DNA of 64,000 bases from Sphingobium sp. D43FB (GTDB lineage: Bacteria > Pseudomonadota > Alphaproteobacteria > Sphingomonadales > Sphingomonadaceae), in contig NZ_NMUA01000002.1 of NCBI RefSeq assembly GCF_002312805.1, forward strand, positions 62,001 through 126,000, read 5' to 3'. Position 1 is the first letter of the stretch. Each line of letters opens with the position of its first letter. This document shows, one piece after another, positions 1 through 9,080 of the stretch. The notes below the pieces were generated by a model. That model saw only the letters and a program-made list of their open reading frames with translations, ran no database searches and was not told where the DNA came from. A program made the position numbers and the translations under genes.

Positions 1-2903
1 TCAGTCTGCTTCTGGCGCTGGCCGCGCCACAGGCGTTGGCCGCGCCGGACGCGATGCGCGGTTTCCAGCGCGACGATGCCCGCTATGCCAATCTGCGCGC
101 GATGGAGACACGCGGCACGGCCCTGTTCGAAAATGACGATTTCGACAAGGCGATGGGTCCGGCGACGCGCGACGCTTGGCACAAGTTGGTTGCGGCAGCC
201 AGCCGAGTCAAGGTGAACGGCCTGCCCCATCCGCTGGGCGCGGTGGCGACGATCAACCTGGCGTCGATGGACCAGATCGAGGGCAAGAATCCGCAGGCGC
301 TGGCGATGGCCGAAAAGGGGTTGGCGCTGCTCGCCCCCTTCCGCGACGCCTATCCGATCCCCTGGATGCAGGGCCTATCGATCAAAGGCTATATCCAGTC
401 CGTGAACGGCGACGTCGCGACCGGCGCGCAGACATTGGCGGAGGGCAGCGCCTATGCCGACCGCCATTTCGCGCAGGTCGATCCCAAGACGTTGGGCAAG
501 GGCGATTATATGCTCAAGTCCAACATCGCCTTCTCGCTGGGACAGGCCTATTCGCGCCTTGGCCGCAACAGCGATGCGGTGGAGGCGCAGAAGCGCAGCA
601 TGGACGCGCGGATCACCGGGCTTGGGCCGCATGATCCCGACACGGTCGCTTCCTATTATACCTATGCGCAAATGCTGCTTCGCGCCGACCGCAATGCCGA
701 GGCGGAACGCTATGCGCGCCAGGCGGTGGAGATCGCGACCGCCCATATCGATACCAAGCATCCCAGCTATGCCCGCGCGCTGGAAATGTTGGGCATCCTC
801 CTGTCGCGCACGGGGCGGCGGGTAGAAAGCCTGGCCTATCTGCAGCGCGCGATTGCGATCAAGCGCGAGACGGTGGGGACCAAGAGCCTTTATTTCCACT
901 ATGGCCTCTATAATCTGGGCGGTATATTGCTGCCGCTGGAACGCTATGCCGATGCCGCGCCGCTCTATGTCGAAGCGGAAAAGGGGTTTCGCGCAGTGGA
1001 GGGCGAAGCCAGCCCGCAGGCAGCCCGATCGCTCGCTTTGCTGGGCCTGATCGACCAGGCCAGCGGACGGCCGGAGGAGGCCGCGACGAAGCTGGAAACC
1101 GCCCTGGCTCGCGTGCGCGCCGAAACGACGCAGGACCGCGACATGGGCCAGCGTGTCTATCCGCATCTCATCCCGGTGCTGCTCGATCTGCAACAGCGGG
1201 ATAAGGCAGCGGCAGCGGCGCGCGACTATGCCGCCGAAACCGCCGCGCTCGACAATAGCCCTGCCTTCGCGCTGGCCAATGCCGCGATGATGCAGCGCTG
1301 GGCCAATGGCGATCCGGCCCGCACCGCCGCTGCGGCCCAGCTTGCCGCCCTGCTGCGCGACGAGCAGAATCTGCGCGACGATGGCGAACTGGCCGACGAA
1401 CAGCGCGCGGCACTCGATTCGATCCTCGCCATCGCGGCGGACAGCCAGGATGCGGCGCTGGCGCTCGACGCCATGGCGATCCTAGCGGGGTCGAAGATCG
1501 CGCAAGCCAACCGGCTCGTCACTGAAAGGCTGGTCGCTGATCCGGCGCTTGGCGAGCGGGTCCGGGCGTTGCAGGACAAGGTGCGCGCGCTCCAGACCGC
1601 AGACCGCGCGATGCTGCGGGCGCTGGCGAGCGCAGGCGATGTCGCCGCCACCCGCAGCGCCCGCGACCGGCTCGATGCCGAAGTGACCGGCCTGCGCGCC
1701 GCGATCAGCCGCGACCATCCCCGCTGGGCCGAAGCGCGCGGCGGGGTGAAGCCCGATTTGGCGCAGGTGCAGGCAGGGCTTGGCAAGGATGAGGCGCTGC
1801 TGGCGGTCACGCCCGCCTTTGGTCATGTCTATCTGCTGGCGATCAGCCGCACCGGCGCGCGGGTCGAACGCACGGTGATGAGCCGCGCCGCGATGGTCGC
1901 GCTGGTCGATCGGCTGCGCGCGACGATGACGCCGGGCGGCATGGACCTGCCCGCCGCCCATACGCTCTATAGCCAGATCTTCACCCCCGCCATCCGCGAG
2001 ACCTTGGGCAAGGTGCATGTGCTGCGGATCGTGCCGACCGGTGCCTTCGCCTCCCTGCCCTTCGCACTGTTGCCTGAGCGGCCCGTCGCCGCCGTCGAGC
2101 GCGACACGCCCTGGCTGATCCGCCGCTATGCGCTGGCGGTGCAGCCCTCCTTCGCAATGGAGGCGGACAAGCGCCCCATGCAAGTCGCCGCATCCCGCTT
2201 CTTGGGCGTCGGCGCGCCCCTGCCCTTTCCAGCGGCGGCCAACGCCACCCCTGCCCCCACGCTGATGGCCGCGAACCAATATTACCGGGGCGGCGCGGCC
2301 GATGGCGAAGCGCTCTCGCACCTGCCGCCGCTGCCCGGATCGGCGGACGAAGTACGCGGCGTCGCCAGCCGCTATGGCGCGCAAGGCGCGACCCTGATGC
2401 TGGGCGAAGCGGCCAGCGAAAGCGCCCTGCGCGCGCTCGACCTGTCCACCTATGGCGTCATCCTGTTCGCGACGCATGGCCTAGTGAGCGGGCAGATGGA
2501 GGGCGTGACCGAGCCCGCCTTGGTCCTCTCGCCCCCCGCCCCCGGCGCGACCGGCGAGGACGGCTTGCTCACCGCGTCCGAAGTCGCCGCGATGCGGATC
2601 GGCGCAGACTGGGTGATCCTGTCCGCCTGCAACACGGCGGCGGGCGACAGTGCGCAGGCCCCCGCTTATTCTGGGCTGGCACAGGCCTTCCGCTATGCGG
2701 GCGCAGGTTCGCTGCTCGTCTCGCACTGGCCGGTGCGTGACGATGCCAGCGCCTTCGTCACGCTGGAAACGGTGAAGGGGGCGGAGCGTGGCCTGCCCCG
2801 CGCGGTGGCGCTGCAACGCGCGATGCTGAAACTGATGCGGTCGAACCGCCCCGGCGCGGCGCAGCCTTATATCTGGGCACCCTTCATCCTCGTCGGGCGC
2901 TGA
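1..2903 (+). CDS. exported TPR-CHAT domain protein (5' end outside window)
   Basis: The reading frame is open from base 3. Before the first possible start in the window (TTG at 36) it reads as a hydrophobic leader ending in ALA, so the true start lies upstream and the protein is probably exported. Counting from base 36, residues about 90-400 are helical tetratricopeptide-like repeats. A CHAT (caspase-HetF-associated with TPR) domain fills the last ~350 residues. The CHAT catalytic pair appears intact: His in FATHG (about residue 814) and Cys in LSACNTA (about 865). CHAT proteins are caspase-like cysteine proteases or degenerate scaffolds; the substrate cannot be told here. The next gene is convergent on the opposite strand, one base away, so the operon partners lie upstream outside the window. 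Confidence 0.85.
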   Translation, partial: SLLLALAAPQALAAPDAMRGFQRDDARYANLRAMETRGTALFENDDFDKAMGPATRDAWHKLVAAASRVKVNGLPHPLGAVATINLASMDQIEGKNPQALAMAEKGLALLAPFRDAYPIPWMQGLSIKGYIQSVNGDVATGAQTLAEGSAYADRHFAQVDPKTLGKGDYMLKSNIAFSLGQAYSRLGRNSDAVEAQKRSMDARITGLGPHDPDTVASYYTYAQMLLRADRNAEAERYARQAVEIATAHIDTKHPSYARALEMLGILLSRTGRRVESLAYLQRAIAIKRETVGTKSLYFHYGLYNLGGILLPLERYADAAPLYVEAEKGFRAVEGEASPQAARSLALLGLIDQASGRPEEAATKLETALARVRAETTQDRDMGQRVYPHLIPVLLDLQQRDKAAAAARDYAAETAALDNSPAFALANAAMMQRWANGDPARTAAAAQLAALLRDEQNLRDDGELADEQRAALDSILAIAADSQDAALALDAMAILAGSKIAQANRLVTERLVADPALGERVRALQDKVRALQTADRAMLRALASAGDVAATRSARDRLDAEVTGLRAAISRDHPRWAEARGGVKPDLAQVQAGLGKDEALLAVTPAFGHVYLLAISRTGARVERTVMSRAAMVALVDRLRATMTPGGMDLPAAHTLYSQIFTPAIRETLGKVHVLRIVPTGAFASLPFALLPERPVAAVERDTPWLIRRYALAVQPSFAMEADKRPMQVAASRFLGVGAPLPFPAAANATPAPTLMAANQYYRGGAADGEALSHLPPLPGSADEVRGVASRYGAQGATLMLGEAASESALRALDLSTYGVILFATHGLVSGQMEGVTEPALVLSPPAPGATGEDGLLTASEVAAMRIGADWVILSACNTAAGDSAQAPAYSGLAQAFRYAGAGSLLVSHWPVRDDASAFVTLETVKGAERGLPRAVALQRAMLKLMRSNRPGAAQPYIWAPFILVGR

Positions 2904-3047
2904 TCACTCGTCATCGTCGATCAGGATGCGCGCCGCTGCGCCATCGCTATCGTCGAACTGGCCGCTGCCCAATGCCCAGAAAAAGGCGGCGAGGCCAAGC
3001 AGGCCGAGCGACAGGGCGATGGGAATGAGGACGGTGAGGCCGGTCAT
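2904..3047 (-). CDS. ccoS: cbb3-type cytochrome oxidase assembly protein CcoS
   Basis: A 47-codon frame starts at ATG 3047 and overlaps the ccoI stop by ATGA. It encodes one N-terminal transmembrane helix, an FFWALGSGQFDD segment typical of CcoS, and an acidic tail ending IDDDE. CcoS is needed for cofactor (haem/copper) insertion into the cbb3 oxidase. It is the last gene of the ccoGHIS set. It is very short, so identity rests on the FWA.xxGQFDD motif and on position. The stop abuts the convergent CHAT gene, leaving no room for a separate terminator. Confidence 0.9.
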   Translation of the reverse strand: MTGLTVLIPIALSLGLLGLAAFFWALGSGQFDDSDGAAARILIDDDE

Positions 3048-5191
3048 CGCGCCGCGCCCTTGAGCCGCAGCGCATTGGCGATGACGATCAGCGAGCTGGT
3101 CGACATGGCGACCGCGGCGACCAGCGGGGTGACATGGCCCGCGATCGCCAGCGGCACGGCAAAGATATTATAGCCGATCGCCAGCGCGAAATTCTGCTTC
3201 ACCACCCGCACCGTCCGCCGCGCGGCGCGCACGGCCATCGCCACCGGGGCCAGCCGATCGCCCAGGAACACCGCGTCCGCCGCCAGCTGGCTGGCGTCGC
3301 TCGCTGAGGCGGGGGCCATGCTGGCATGGCCTGCGGCAAGGGCGGGGCCATCGTTCAGCCCATCGCCGACCATCAACACCCTATGACCCGACGCGCGCAA
3401 CCGTTCGATCAGCGCCAGCTTGTCCTGCGGGCGCAGATGGCCGATCGCGGTGGTCGCGGTCTGGCGCGCAATCTCGGTCAGGGCTTCTGGCCGGTCGCCG
3501 CTGGCGATCAGCGTTTTGAGGCCCATGGCGCGCAGGTCGGCGAGCGTTTCGACCGCGTCGGGCCGCAACGCATCGGTAAAGCGCAGCAGGACGGCACGAT
3601 CGCCGCGCCGATATTCCGCCGCCAGATCGAACAAGGTGATGAGGCTGCGCGGACGGCCTAGCGCCACCGCCTCATCGCCCAACCGGCCCGTCATCCCCTC
3701 GCCCGCCTGCTCGCGCAGGTCGGTCAGCGCCGCCGGGACGATACCCTCGCCTTCCAAAGCCTGGCGCAGCGCAACGCTCAACGGATGGCGGCTCCCCTGC
3801 ACCAGGGCCAGCACGACGGCGCGGTCCTCCGCCGCCAGTCCCGCCAGATCGCGCGGCACCGGGCGACCGAGCGTCAACGTGCCGGTCTTGTCGAACAACG
3901 CCTCGTCCACTTCCGCCAGCCGTTCAAGCGCCGAACCGTCCTTGACCAGCACCCCATGCTTCATCAGCGCGCCGCAAGCAACAATCTGCGCCGCCGGAAC
4001 CGCCAGCCCCAGCGCGCAGGGGCAGGTGATCAGCAACACGGCGACCGCGATCAGCAGCGATTGATGCGCGCCCGCACCCGCGATCATCCACCCGGCAAAG
4101 GATAGCGCCGACAGCAGATGCACGCTCGGCGCATAATAGCGCGCCGCCCGATCAGCGAGGCGGACATAGCGCGACTTGCCCTGCGCCGCTTCCTCCATCA
4201 GCCGGGCGATATCGGCGATCACTGTGTCTGGCCCGGCGGCGGTCACCACGACGCGGATCGGCCCGTCGATATTGAGCGCGCCGGCCTGCACCAAATCGCC
4301 CGGACGCACGCGCACCGGCGCGCTCTCCCCGGTCAGGAAAGCGATGTCGATGCCGCTGTCGCCCTCCATCACGCGCCCGTCGGCGGCCAGCCTTTCGCCC
4401 GCGGCGACCAGCATCATCATGCCGGGCCGCAGCGCGCTCGCCGCGACCCAACGGCTTTGCCCGCTATCGTCCAGCAGCATCGCACCCGGCGCGGATTGTT
4501 TGAGCAGCGCGGCAACACCAGCACGCGCCCGGCCCCGCATCAGGCTGTCGAGGCAGCGCCCGGCGAGCAGGAAGAAGAGCAGCATCACCGCCCCGTCGAA
4601 CCAGGCATCTTCGCCGCCGATCAGGGTTTCATAGACGCTCATGCCCGTCGTCAGAGCCACGCCGATGCTGATCGGCACGTCCATATTGGTCCGCCCCTGC
4701 CGCACCGCCGCCCAGGCCGAGCGGAAGAAGGGCCGCCCCGCATAGGCCACCGTCGGCAACGCGATCAGCGCCGACAGCCAGTGGAACATCTGCCGCGTGC
4801 CGCCCTCCGCCCCGGACCAGACCGACACGGACAACAGCATGATGTTCATCGCGGCAAAGCCCGCAACCGCCAGCGCGCGGATGAGCATGCGGTTTTCCGC
4901 CGCCGCCACATCGACGCCGGGATCGGCGAGCGGCTCCGCCTCGAAACCCAGCGCGGCGATGGCAGCGCGCAAGTCGGGCGGGCTGAGCGTGGGATCGTGC
5001 TGGATGGTGACGCGCTTCGCCGAGAGATTGACCCGTGCCGACGCGATGCCGGGGGTGCGGGCCAGGCCATTCTCGATCTTGCCGATACAGCCCGCGCAAT
5101 GCATCCCCGGCACCGCGAACAGGCTGATCTGCGTCGTGCCTATGTCCGTTTCGGTGTCCGTTGCGGGCGGGATCAGGGCTTGGCTGGCCAT
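3044..5191 (-). CDS. ccoI: copper-translocating P1B-type ATPase CcoI/FixI
   Basis: The protein has 715 residues. An N-terminal heavy-metal-associated domain carries GMHCAGC (Cys32, Cys35). The P-type ATPase core follows, with a TGES phosphatase loop (about 287-290), the intramembrane CPC metal site (390-392), the DKTGT phosphorylation motif (Asp434), an HP motif and GDGLND near the C-terminus. CcoI/FixI exports copper for assembly of the CuB site of cbb3 oxidase, as distinct from CopA detoxification. Placement between ccoH and ccoS, with 1-4 base overlaps on both sides, supports the CcoI assignment over a generic copper pump. Confidence 0.95.
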   Translation of the reverse strand: MASQALIPPATDTETDIGTTQISLFAVPGMHCAGCIGKIENGLARTPGIASARVNLSAKRVTIQHDPTLSPPDLRAAIAALGFEAEPLADPGVDVAAAENRMLIRALAVAGFAAMNIMLLSVSVWSGAEGGTRQMFHWLSALIALPTVAYAGRPFFRSAWAAVRQGRTNMDVPISIGVALTTGMSVYETLIGGEDAWFDGAVMLLFFLLAGRCLDSLMRGRARAGVAALLKQSAPGAMLLDDSGQSRWVAASALRPGMMMLVAAGERLAADGRVMEGDSGIDIAFLTGESAPVRVRPGDLVQAGALNIDGPIRVVVTAAGPDTVIADIARLMEEAAQGKSRYVRLADRAARYYAPSVHLLSALSFAGWMIAGAGAHQSLLIAVAVLLITCPCALGLAVPAAQIVACGALMKHGVLVKDGSALERLAEVDEALFDKTGTLTLGRPVPRDLAGLAAEDRAVVLALVQGSRHPLSVALRQALEGEGIVPAALTDLREQAGEGMTGRLGDEAVALGRPRSLITLFDLAAEYRRGDRAVLLRFTDALRPDAVETLADLRAMGLKTLIASGDRPEALTEIARQTATTAIGHLRPQDKLALIERLRASGHRVLMVGDGLNDGPALAAGHASMAPASASDASQLAADAVFLGDRLAPVAMAVRAARRTVRVVKQNFALAIGYNIFAVPLAIAGHVTPLVAAVAMSTSSLIVIANALRLKGAAR

Positions 5192-5652
5192 CAGTCGATC
5201 TCTTGGACGAAATGATGGTCAGCAGCGGTAAGCGACAACCGCCAGCGCCCGGTAGGCAGCGCGCGATCCGAGCTGTACCGGCCGGGTGAAGCCTCGCGGA
5301 ACGATAAGGCGATGTCGGGCGCGCGGCCCAGCGGATGTGCGGCGGTAGCGGTGACACCCACGTCCGACAGCGGTGTCCCCACCGCATCGACAAGGCCGAC
5401 CTGCACCCGTCGTTGCGCATCGATCGCGATCGTTTCGCGCCAGCCCTGCGCCTCCTGCGCCCGCGCCGCCTTTAGCCAGCCGTTGAATTTCTGGCTGGCG
5501 ACATAGCTGTTGTCGACCACCACCCCGCCAAAGGACCGCACCGCAAGCGTCGCCATCAGCATGTTGACGGCGATGACGACGGCGAAGAAGGCCACTAATA
5601 TGCCGGTCATATGCCATCCGGTGAAACGGCGGGGGGTGGAGCTACGCATCAT
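5191..5652 (-). CDS. ccoH: FixH/CcoH cbb3 assembly protein
   Basis: A 153-residue protein with one transmembrane helix near residues 15-37 and a periplasmic domain with the FixH pattern: NSYVASQKFN after the helix, then a beta-rich region ending in a LSLTA strand. FixH/CcoH associates with the cbb3 oxidase during assembly. It starts with two consecutive ATG codons overlapping the ccoG stop (5649-5652) and ends sharing one base with the ccoI start, so translation is probably coupled through ccoGHIS. Confidence 0.9.
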   Translation of the reverse strand: MMRSSTPRRFTGWHMTGILVAFFAVVIAVNMLMATLAVRSFGGVVVDNSYVASQKFNGWLKAARAQEAQGWRETIAIDAQRRVQVGLVDAVGTPLSDVGVTATAAHPLGRAPDIALSFREASPGRYSSDRALPTGRWRLSLTAADHHFVQEID

Positions 5653-7085
5653 TGCGGCCTTTCGAAACGGGCGGGTTCGCTGGCGGTGCCGCCTTCGCGG
5701 TCGGTGGCGGTCAGGACGAAGCGGAAATCCTGCCGCTGTGGCCCGGCGGCGGGCACGGCGGCATAGAGGCGCAGCTTGGCCACGCTGTCTGGCGGCACGG
5801 TGACGTCCACCGTCGCGCGGGCCTGCTCACGCGCCATCGCATCGGTCCATAGCAGCGCGCCGGGCAAGCCTTCGGCCCGCACCGTCATCGGCCGGGGCCG
5901 CGTCTCCATATTGCGGATCTTGATGGTATAGGCGTTGCGCACCGCCCCATCGGACAGAGTCACGAAAATGGGGTTGCGGTCCTGCTGCGCGGCGATGTCC
6001 AGCCGAGTGCGCGCCCCCAGCGCGAACAGCATCGCCGCGCCGATGCTGCTCCACACCAGCAGATAGGCGATGGTGCGCGGGCGCAGCAATGTCTTGAGCA
6101 CCGGACGGGGGGCTGCCCCCTGCTTCTCCGCATCGGCATCATCCTGCGTACAATAATCGATCAGGCCGCGTGGCCGCCCGACCTGCGCCATCACCTTGTC
6201 GCAGGCGTCGATGCATAAAGCGCAGGTGATGCAGCCGATCTGCGGCCCTTCGCGGATGTCGATGCCGGTCGGGCAGACCGCGACGCACTGGTCGCAATCG
6301 ATACAATCGCCAAATTCGCCCGGATGCGCCGCCGCCTTCTTGACGCTGCCGCGCTTTTCGCCACGCCAGTCCTTGTACGTCACGACCAGCGATTTCTCGT
6401 CCAGCATCGCGGTCTGGATGCGTGGCCAGGGGCACATATAGATGCACACCTGTTCGCGCATGAAGCCGCCCAGGACGAAGGTCGTCGCGGTCAGCAGCGC
6501 GGTGGTGCCATAGGCGACCGGCGCAGCCGTGCCGCTCCAAAATTCCCGCTGCAACGTCGGCGCATCGGCGAAATAGAAGATCCACGCGCCCCCGGTCAGG
6601 AAGGCGATGATCAGCCACACGCTCCATTTGGCCAGCCGCCGCGCCAGCTTGGACGGGGTCCAGCGGGCCTTGGCCAGCCGCACCTGCGCATTGCGGTCGC
6701 CATCGATGAAGCGTTCGACATGCTGAAACAGGTCGGTCCACACCGTCTGCGGACAAGCATAGCCGCACCAGGCGCGACCCACCGCCGACGTCACCAGGAA
6801 CAGACCGACGCCCGCCATCACCAATAGCCCGGCGACATAGTAAAATTCATGCGGCCAGATTTCGATATCGAACATGTAGAAACGGCGATTGGCCATATCG
6901 ACCAGCACCGCCTGATCGGGGGCATAGGGGCCGCGATCCCAGCGTATCCACGGCGTCACCCAATAGATGCCCAGCGTCACCACCATGATCGCCCATTTCA
7001 GGCGGCGGTAAAAACCATCCACCGCCTTGGGGAAGACGCCCTTGCGCTTCTCATAGAGATCGCTCGTATCTGTCGGCATCAACAT
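5649..7085 (-). CDS. ccoG: cytochrome c oxidase accessory protein CcoG (polyferredoxin)
   Basis: CcoG (RdxA/FixG) is a membrane polyferredoxin that reduces copper for cbb3 assembly. Several N-terminal helices are followed by CGYACPQTVW and the paired cluster motifs CIDCDQCVAVCP and CITCALCIDACD, then another helix and an Ig-like C-terminal domain (IgFixG). A longer frame opens at GTG 7106, but that extension runs through a palindromic repeat. ATG 7085 is preferred because GGGGAGGA at about 7091-7098, which is the end of that repeat, sits at Shine-Dalgarno distance. ATG 7079 is also possible. The product is 478 residues. Confidence 0.93.
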   Translation of the reverse strand: MLMPTDTSDLYEKRKGVFPKAVDGFYRRLKWAIMVVTLGIYWVTPWIRWDRGPYAPDQAVLVDMANRRFYMFDIEIWPHEFYYVAGLLVMAGVGLFLVTSAVGRAWCGYACPQTVWTDLFQHVERFIDGDRNAQVRLAKARWTPSKLARRLAKWSVWLIIAFLTGGAWIFYFADAPTLQREFWSGTAAPVAYGTTALLTATTFVLGGFMREQVCIYMCPWPRIQTAMLDEKSLVVTYKDWRGEKRGSVKKAAAHPGEFGDCIDCDQCVAVCPTGIDIREGPQIGCITCALCIDACDKVMAQVGRPRGLIDYCTQDDADAEKQGAAPRPVLKTLLRPRTIAYLLVWSSIGAAMLFALGARTRLDIAAQQDRNPIFVTLSDGAVRNAYTIKIRNMETRPRPMTVRAEGLPGALLWTDAMAREQARATVDVTVPPDSVAKLRLYAAVPAAGPQRQDFRFVLTATDREGGTASEPARFERPQ

Positions 7086-7089
7086 GCGC

Positions 7090-7203
7090 CCAATCCTCCC
7101 CGGCACGGGGAGGTGGCTGACCGCAGGTCAGACGGAGGGGGCGGGCAATGCGTCGCAAGCCTTGCGCTAAAAGCGCACCCCCTCCCCTTCCAGGCAAGGA
7201 TCG
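7090..7203. repeat. CCTCCCC-type palindromic intergenic repeat between ccoP and ccoG
   Basis: This element fills the ccoP-ccoG gap. It is bounded by cctccccggcacggggagg at one end and a ccctccccttcc tract at the other, with an internal gaccgcaggtc palindrome. Similar elements occur at 10890, 19983, 21925, 31316, 48250 and 55586. It interrupts an otherwise tight operon. Its distal end provides the GGGGAGGA that appears to be the ccoG ribosome-binding site. Confidence 0.85.
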
Positions 7204-7208
7204 GGGCT

Positions 7209-8147
7209 TTATTGGGCCACATTGCCTTCAACTCCATTGTCCGCCGCGGCCGCCGCTTCCACCAGCGTCGCCTCGCCACCGCCCAGGCTATGGACATAGA
7301 CGGCCAGCATGCGGATGGTCGCGGGGCTGAGCTTGTCGTCCCAGCGCGGCATCACGCCCTGGCGGCTGTTCCACACGCTCTGGTGGATGGACTCGGTGTC
7401 GCCGCCATAGAGCCAGATGCCATCGGTCAGGTTGGGGGCACCCAGCGCGCGATTGCCCTTGGCATCCGTGCCATGGCAGACCGCACAATTGTCGGCGAAC
7501 AGGGTCGCCCCGCGCTGCGCGGCGGCGCTGGGCTTATCCTGTCGGCTGGCGACCCGGACATAGGCGACGGCATCATCGACCTGCGGCGCGGTGAGCAACT
7601 GGTCGCGGCCAAAGGCGGGCATCATCGACACGCGCGTCGCATCATGACCCGGATTGCGGATGCCATCAATCAGCGTCTTTTCGATCGTGGCGAGGTCGCC
7701 ACCCCACAGCCAGTCATCATCGTTGAGGTTGGGATAGCCCTTGCCGCCCGCTGCGCCCGATCCATGACACTGGACGCAATGGACCTTGAACGCGGCGCGC
7801 CCACCCTCGATCGCGGCCTGCATGAGTTGCGGCTGCCCGGCCAGTTTCTCGATCGTGGTCGCGGCGATTGCCTGGTGAATGGGCGCCACCTGATCGGCGC
7901 GCGCGGCCAGTTCCTGTTCCAGCGCCCCCCGGCTCGACCAGCCGAGCATCCCGCGCGTATAGTCGTTGAGCATCGGGATCGCCGGATAGGCAATCACATA
8001 ACCGATCGCGAATAGGATGCTGGCATAGAAGGTCCACAGCCACCAGCGCGGCAGCGGCGTGTCCAATTCCTGAATACCGTCCCACTCATGCCCCTTGAAC
8101 TGGGTGCCGGTGGCGGCGTCGATCTTGGGGTTCTTATCGTCAGCCAT
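7209..8147 (-). CDS. ccoP: cbb3-type cytochrome c oxidase subunit III (dihaem)
   Basis: The protein has 312 residues: an N-terminal cytosolic stretch, one transmembrane helix (about residues 36-58), and two cytochrome c domains with haem-attachment motifs CVQCH and CAVCH, each followed by an axial-Met region. CcoP passes electrons from cytochrome bc1/c4 donors to CcoO. The start overlaps the end of ccoQ by 8 bases. The C-terminal tail is rich in Ala and acidic residues, and the stop lies just before the intergenic repeat. Confidence 0.96.
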   Translation of the reverse strand: MADDKNPKIDAATGTQFKGHEWDGIQELDTPLPRWWLWTFYASILFAIGYVIAYPAIPMLNDYTRGMLGWSSRGALEQELAARADQVAPIHQAIAATTIEKLAGQPQLMQAAIEGGRAAFKVHCVQCHGSGAAGGKGYPNLNDDDWLWGGDLATIEKTLIDGIRNPGHDATRVSMMPAFGRDQLLTAPQVDDAVAYVRVASRQDKPSAAAQRGATLFADNCAVCHGTDAKGNRALGAPNLTDGIWLYGGDTESIHQSVWNSRQGVMPRWDDKLSPATIRMLAVYVHSLGGGEATLVEAAAAADNGVEGNVAQ

Positions 8148-8316
8148 GGTCGGCCTCCGTCTTTTCCGTGTCTGGCTCGAAGATCATGGTGGCCGCGCGC
8201 TTGCTGGCATGGCGGCCGTGCGGCAGAAAATGCCAGCCGATGAGGAGAATGTAGGTCAGGGCCATGAAGACCAGGCCCCAGCTATCGGCGAAATGCCGCA
8301 AAGCGTTATAGCTCAT
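8140..8316 (-). CDS. ccoQ: cbb3-type cytochrome c oxidase subunit IV CcoQ
   Basis: A 58-codon frame runs from ATG 8316, overlapping the ccoO stop by ATGA, to TGA at 8140, inside the start of ccoP. It encodes one transmembrane helix ([18 protein letters not shown]) followed by a basic then acidic tail containing PHGRHASKR. Size, single helix and the position between ccoO and ccoP are diagnostic of CcoQ/FixQ, which stabilises the CcoP-CcoNO interaction. It is an easy gene to miss because of its length. Confidence 0.93.
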   Translation of the reverse strand: MSYNALRHFADSWGLVFMALTYILLIGWHFLPHGRHASKRAATMIFEPDTEKTEADHG

Positions 8317-9068
8317 CGCGTCCCCTCCTTTGGCTGCGGCTGGCCTTCGAGCGGCTTGGCGGCGTCGACATCGACCAACGTGCCGATCATCTGGAGATAG
8401 GCGACCAGCGCATCCATCTCGGTCAGCTTGTTCGGATCGCCATCGAAATCGCGCACCTGCGCCTTGGGATAGCGTTTGATCAGGTCAGCCGTATCGGCAT
8501 TGGGATCGGCCTGGGCCTTAAGGTCCTCATTGGCCTTTTCCTTGTCCGCATCGCTGTACGGAACCCCGACCCGGCTCAGCGCCGTCAGATCCGCCGTCAT
8601 ATCACCCCCCTTCAACTCGCGCTCGGCGAGGAAGGGATAGGTCGGCATGATCGATTCCGGCACCACGGCGCGCGGATCTTTCAAATGCTGGACATGCCAT
8701 TCGTCGGAATAGCGCCCGCCGACCCGCGCCAGGTCCGGCCCGGTCCGTTTGGACCCCCATTGGAACGGATGGTCGTACATGCTTTCGGCGGCCAGGCTGT
8801 AATGGCCATAGCGTTCGGTTTCGTCGCGGAATGGGCGGATCATCTGGCTATGGCAGTTGTAGCAGCCTTCGCGGATGTAGATGTTGCGCCCGGCCAACTC
8901 CAGCGGGGTGTAGGGCCGCATCCCCTCCACCTTCTCGATCGTATTGTCGATCCAGAAGAGGGGCGCGATTTCCACGATGCCACCGATGGCGACGACGATC
9001 AGGGCGGCAATACCGAGCAGCGATACATTCCGCTCCAGCTTGCCATGGTCGAAGAATTTGGATGCCAT
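8313..9068 (-). CDS. ccoO: cbb3-type cytochrome c oxidase subunit II (monohaem)
   Basis: The protein has 251 residues with one N-terminal transmembrane helix (about 18-38). A cytochrome c domain carries CYNCH followed by [15 protein letters not shown], the highly conserved CcoO/FixO signature. CcoO accepts electrons from CcoP and delivers them to the binuclear centre in CcoN. It begins 12 bases after ccoN and overlaps ccoQ by four bases. Confidence 0.97.
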   Translation of the reverse strand: MASKFFDHGKLERNVSLLGIAALIVVAIGGIVEIAPLFWIDNTIEKVEGMRPYTPLELAGRNIYIREGCYNCHSQMIRPFRDETERYGHYSLAAESMYDHPFQWGSKRTGPDLARVGGRYSDEWHVQHLKDPRAVVPESIMPTYPFLAERELKGGDMTADLTALSRVGVPYSDADKEKANEDLKAQADPNADTADLIKRYPKAQVRDFDGDPNKLTEMDALVAYLQMIGTLVDVDAAKPLEGQPQPKEGTR

Positions 9069-9080
9069 GTCGGCGTCTCC

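Noticed and set aside
7086..7106. GTG start for ccoG
   Set aside because: It lies inside a palindromic repeat whose end is the likely ribosome-binding site of ATG 7085.
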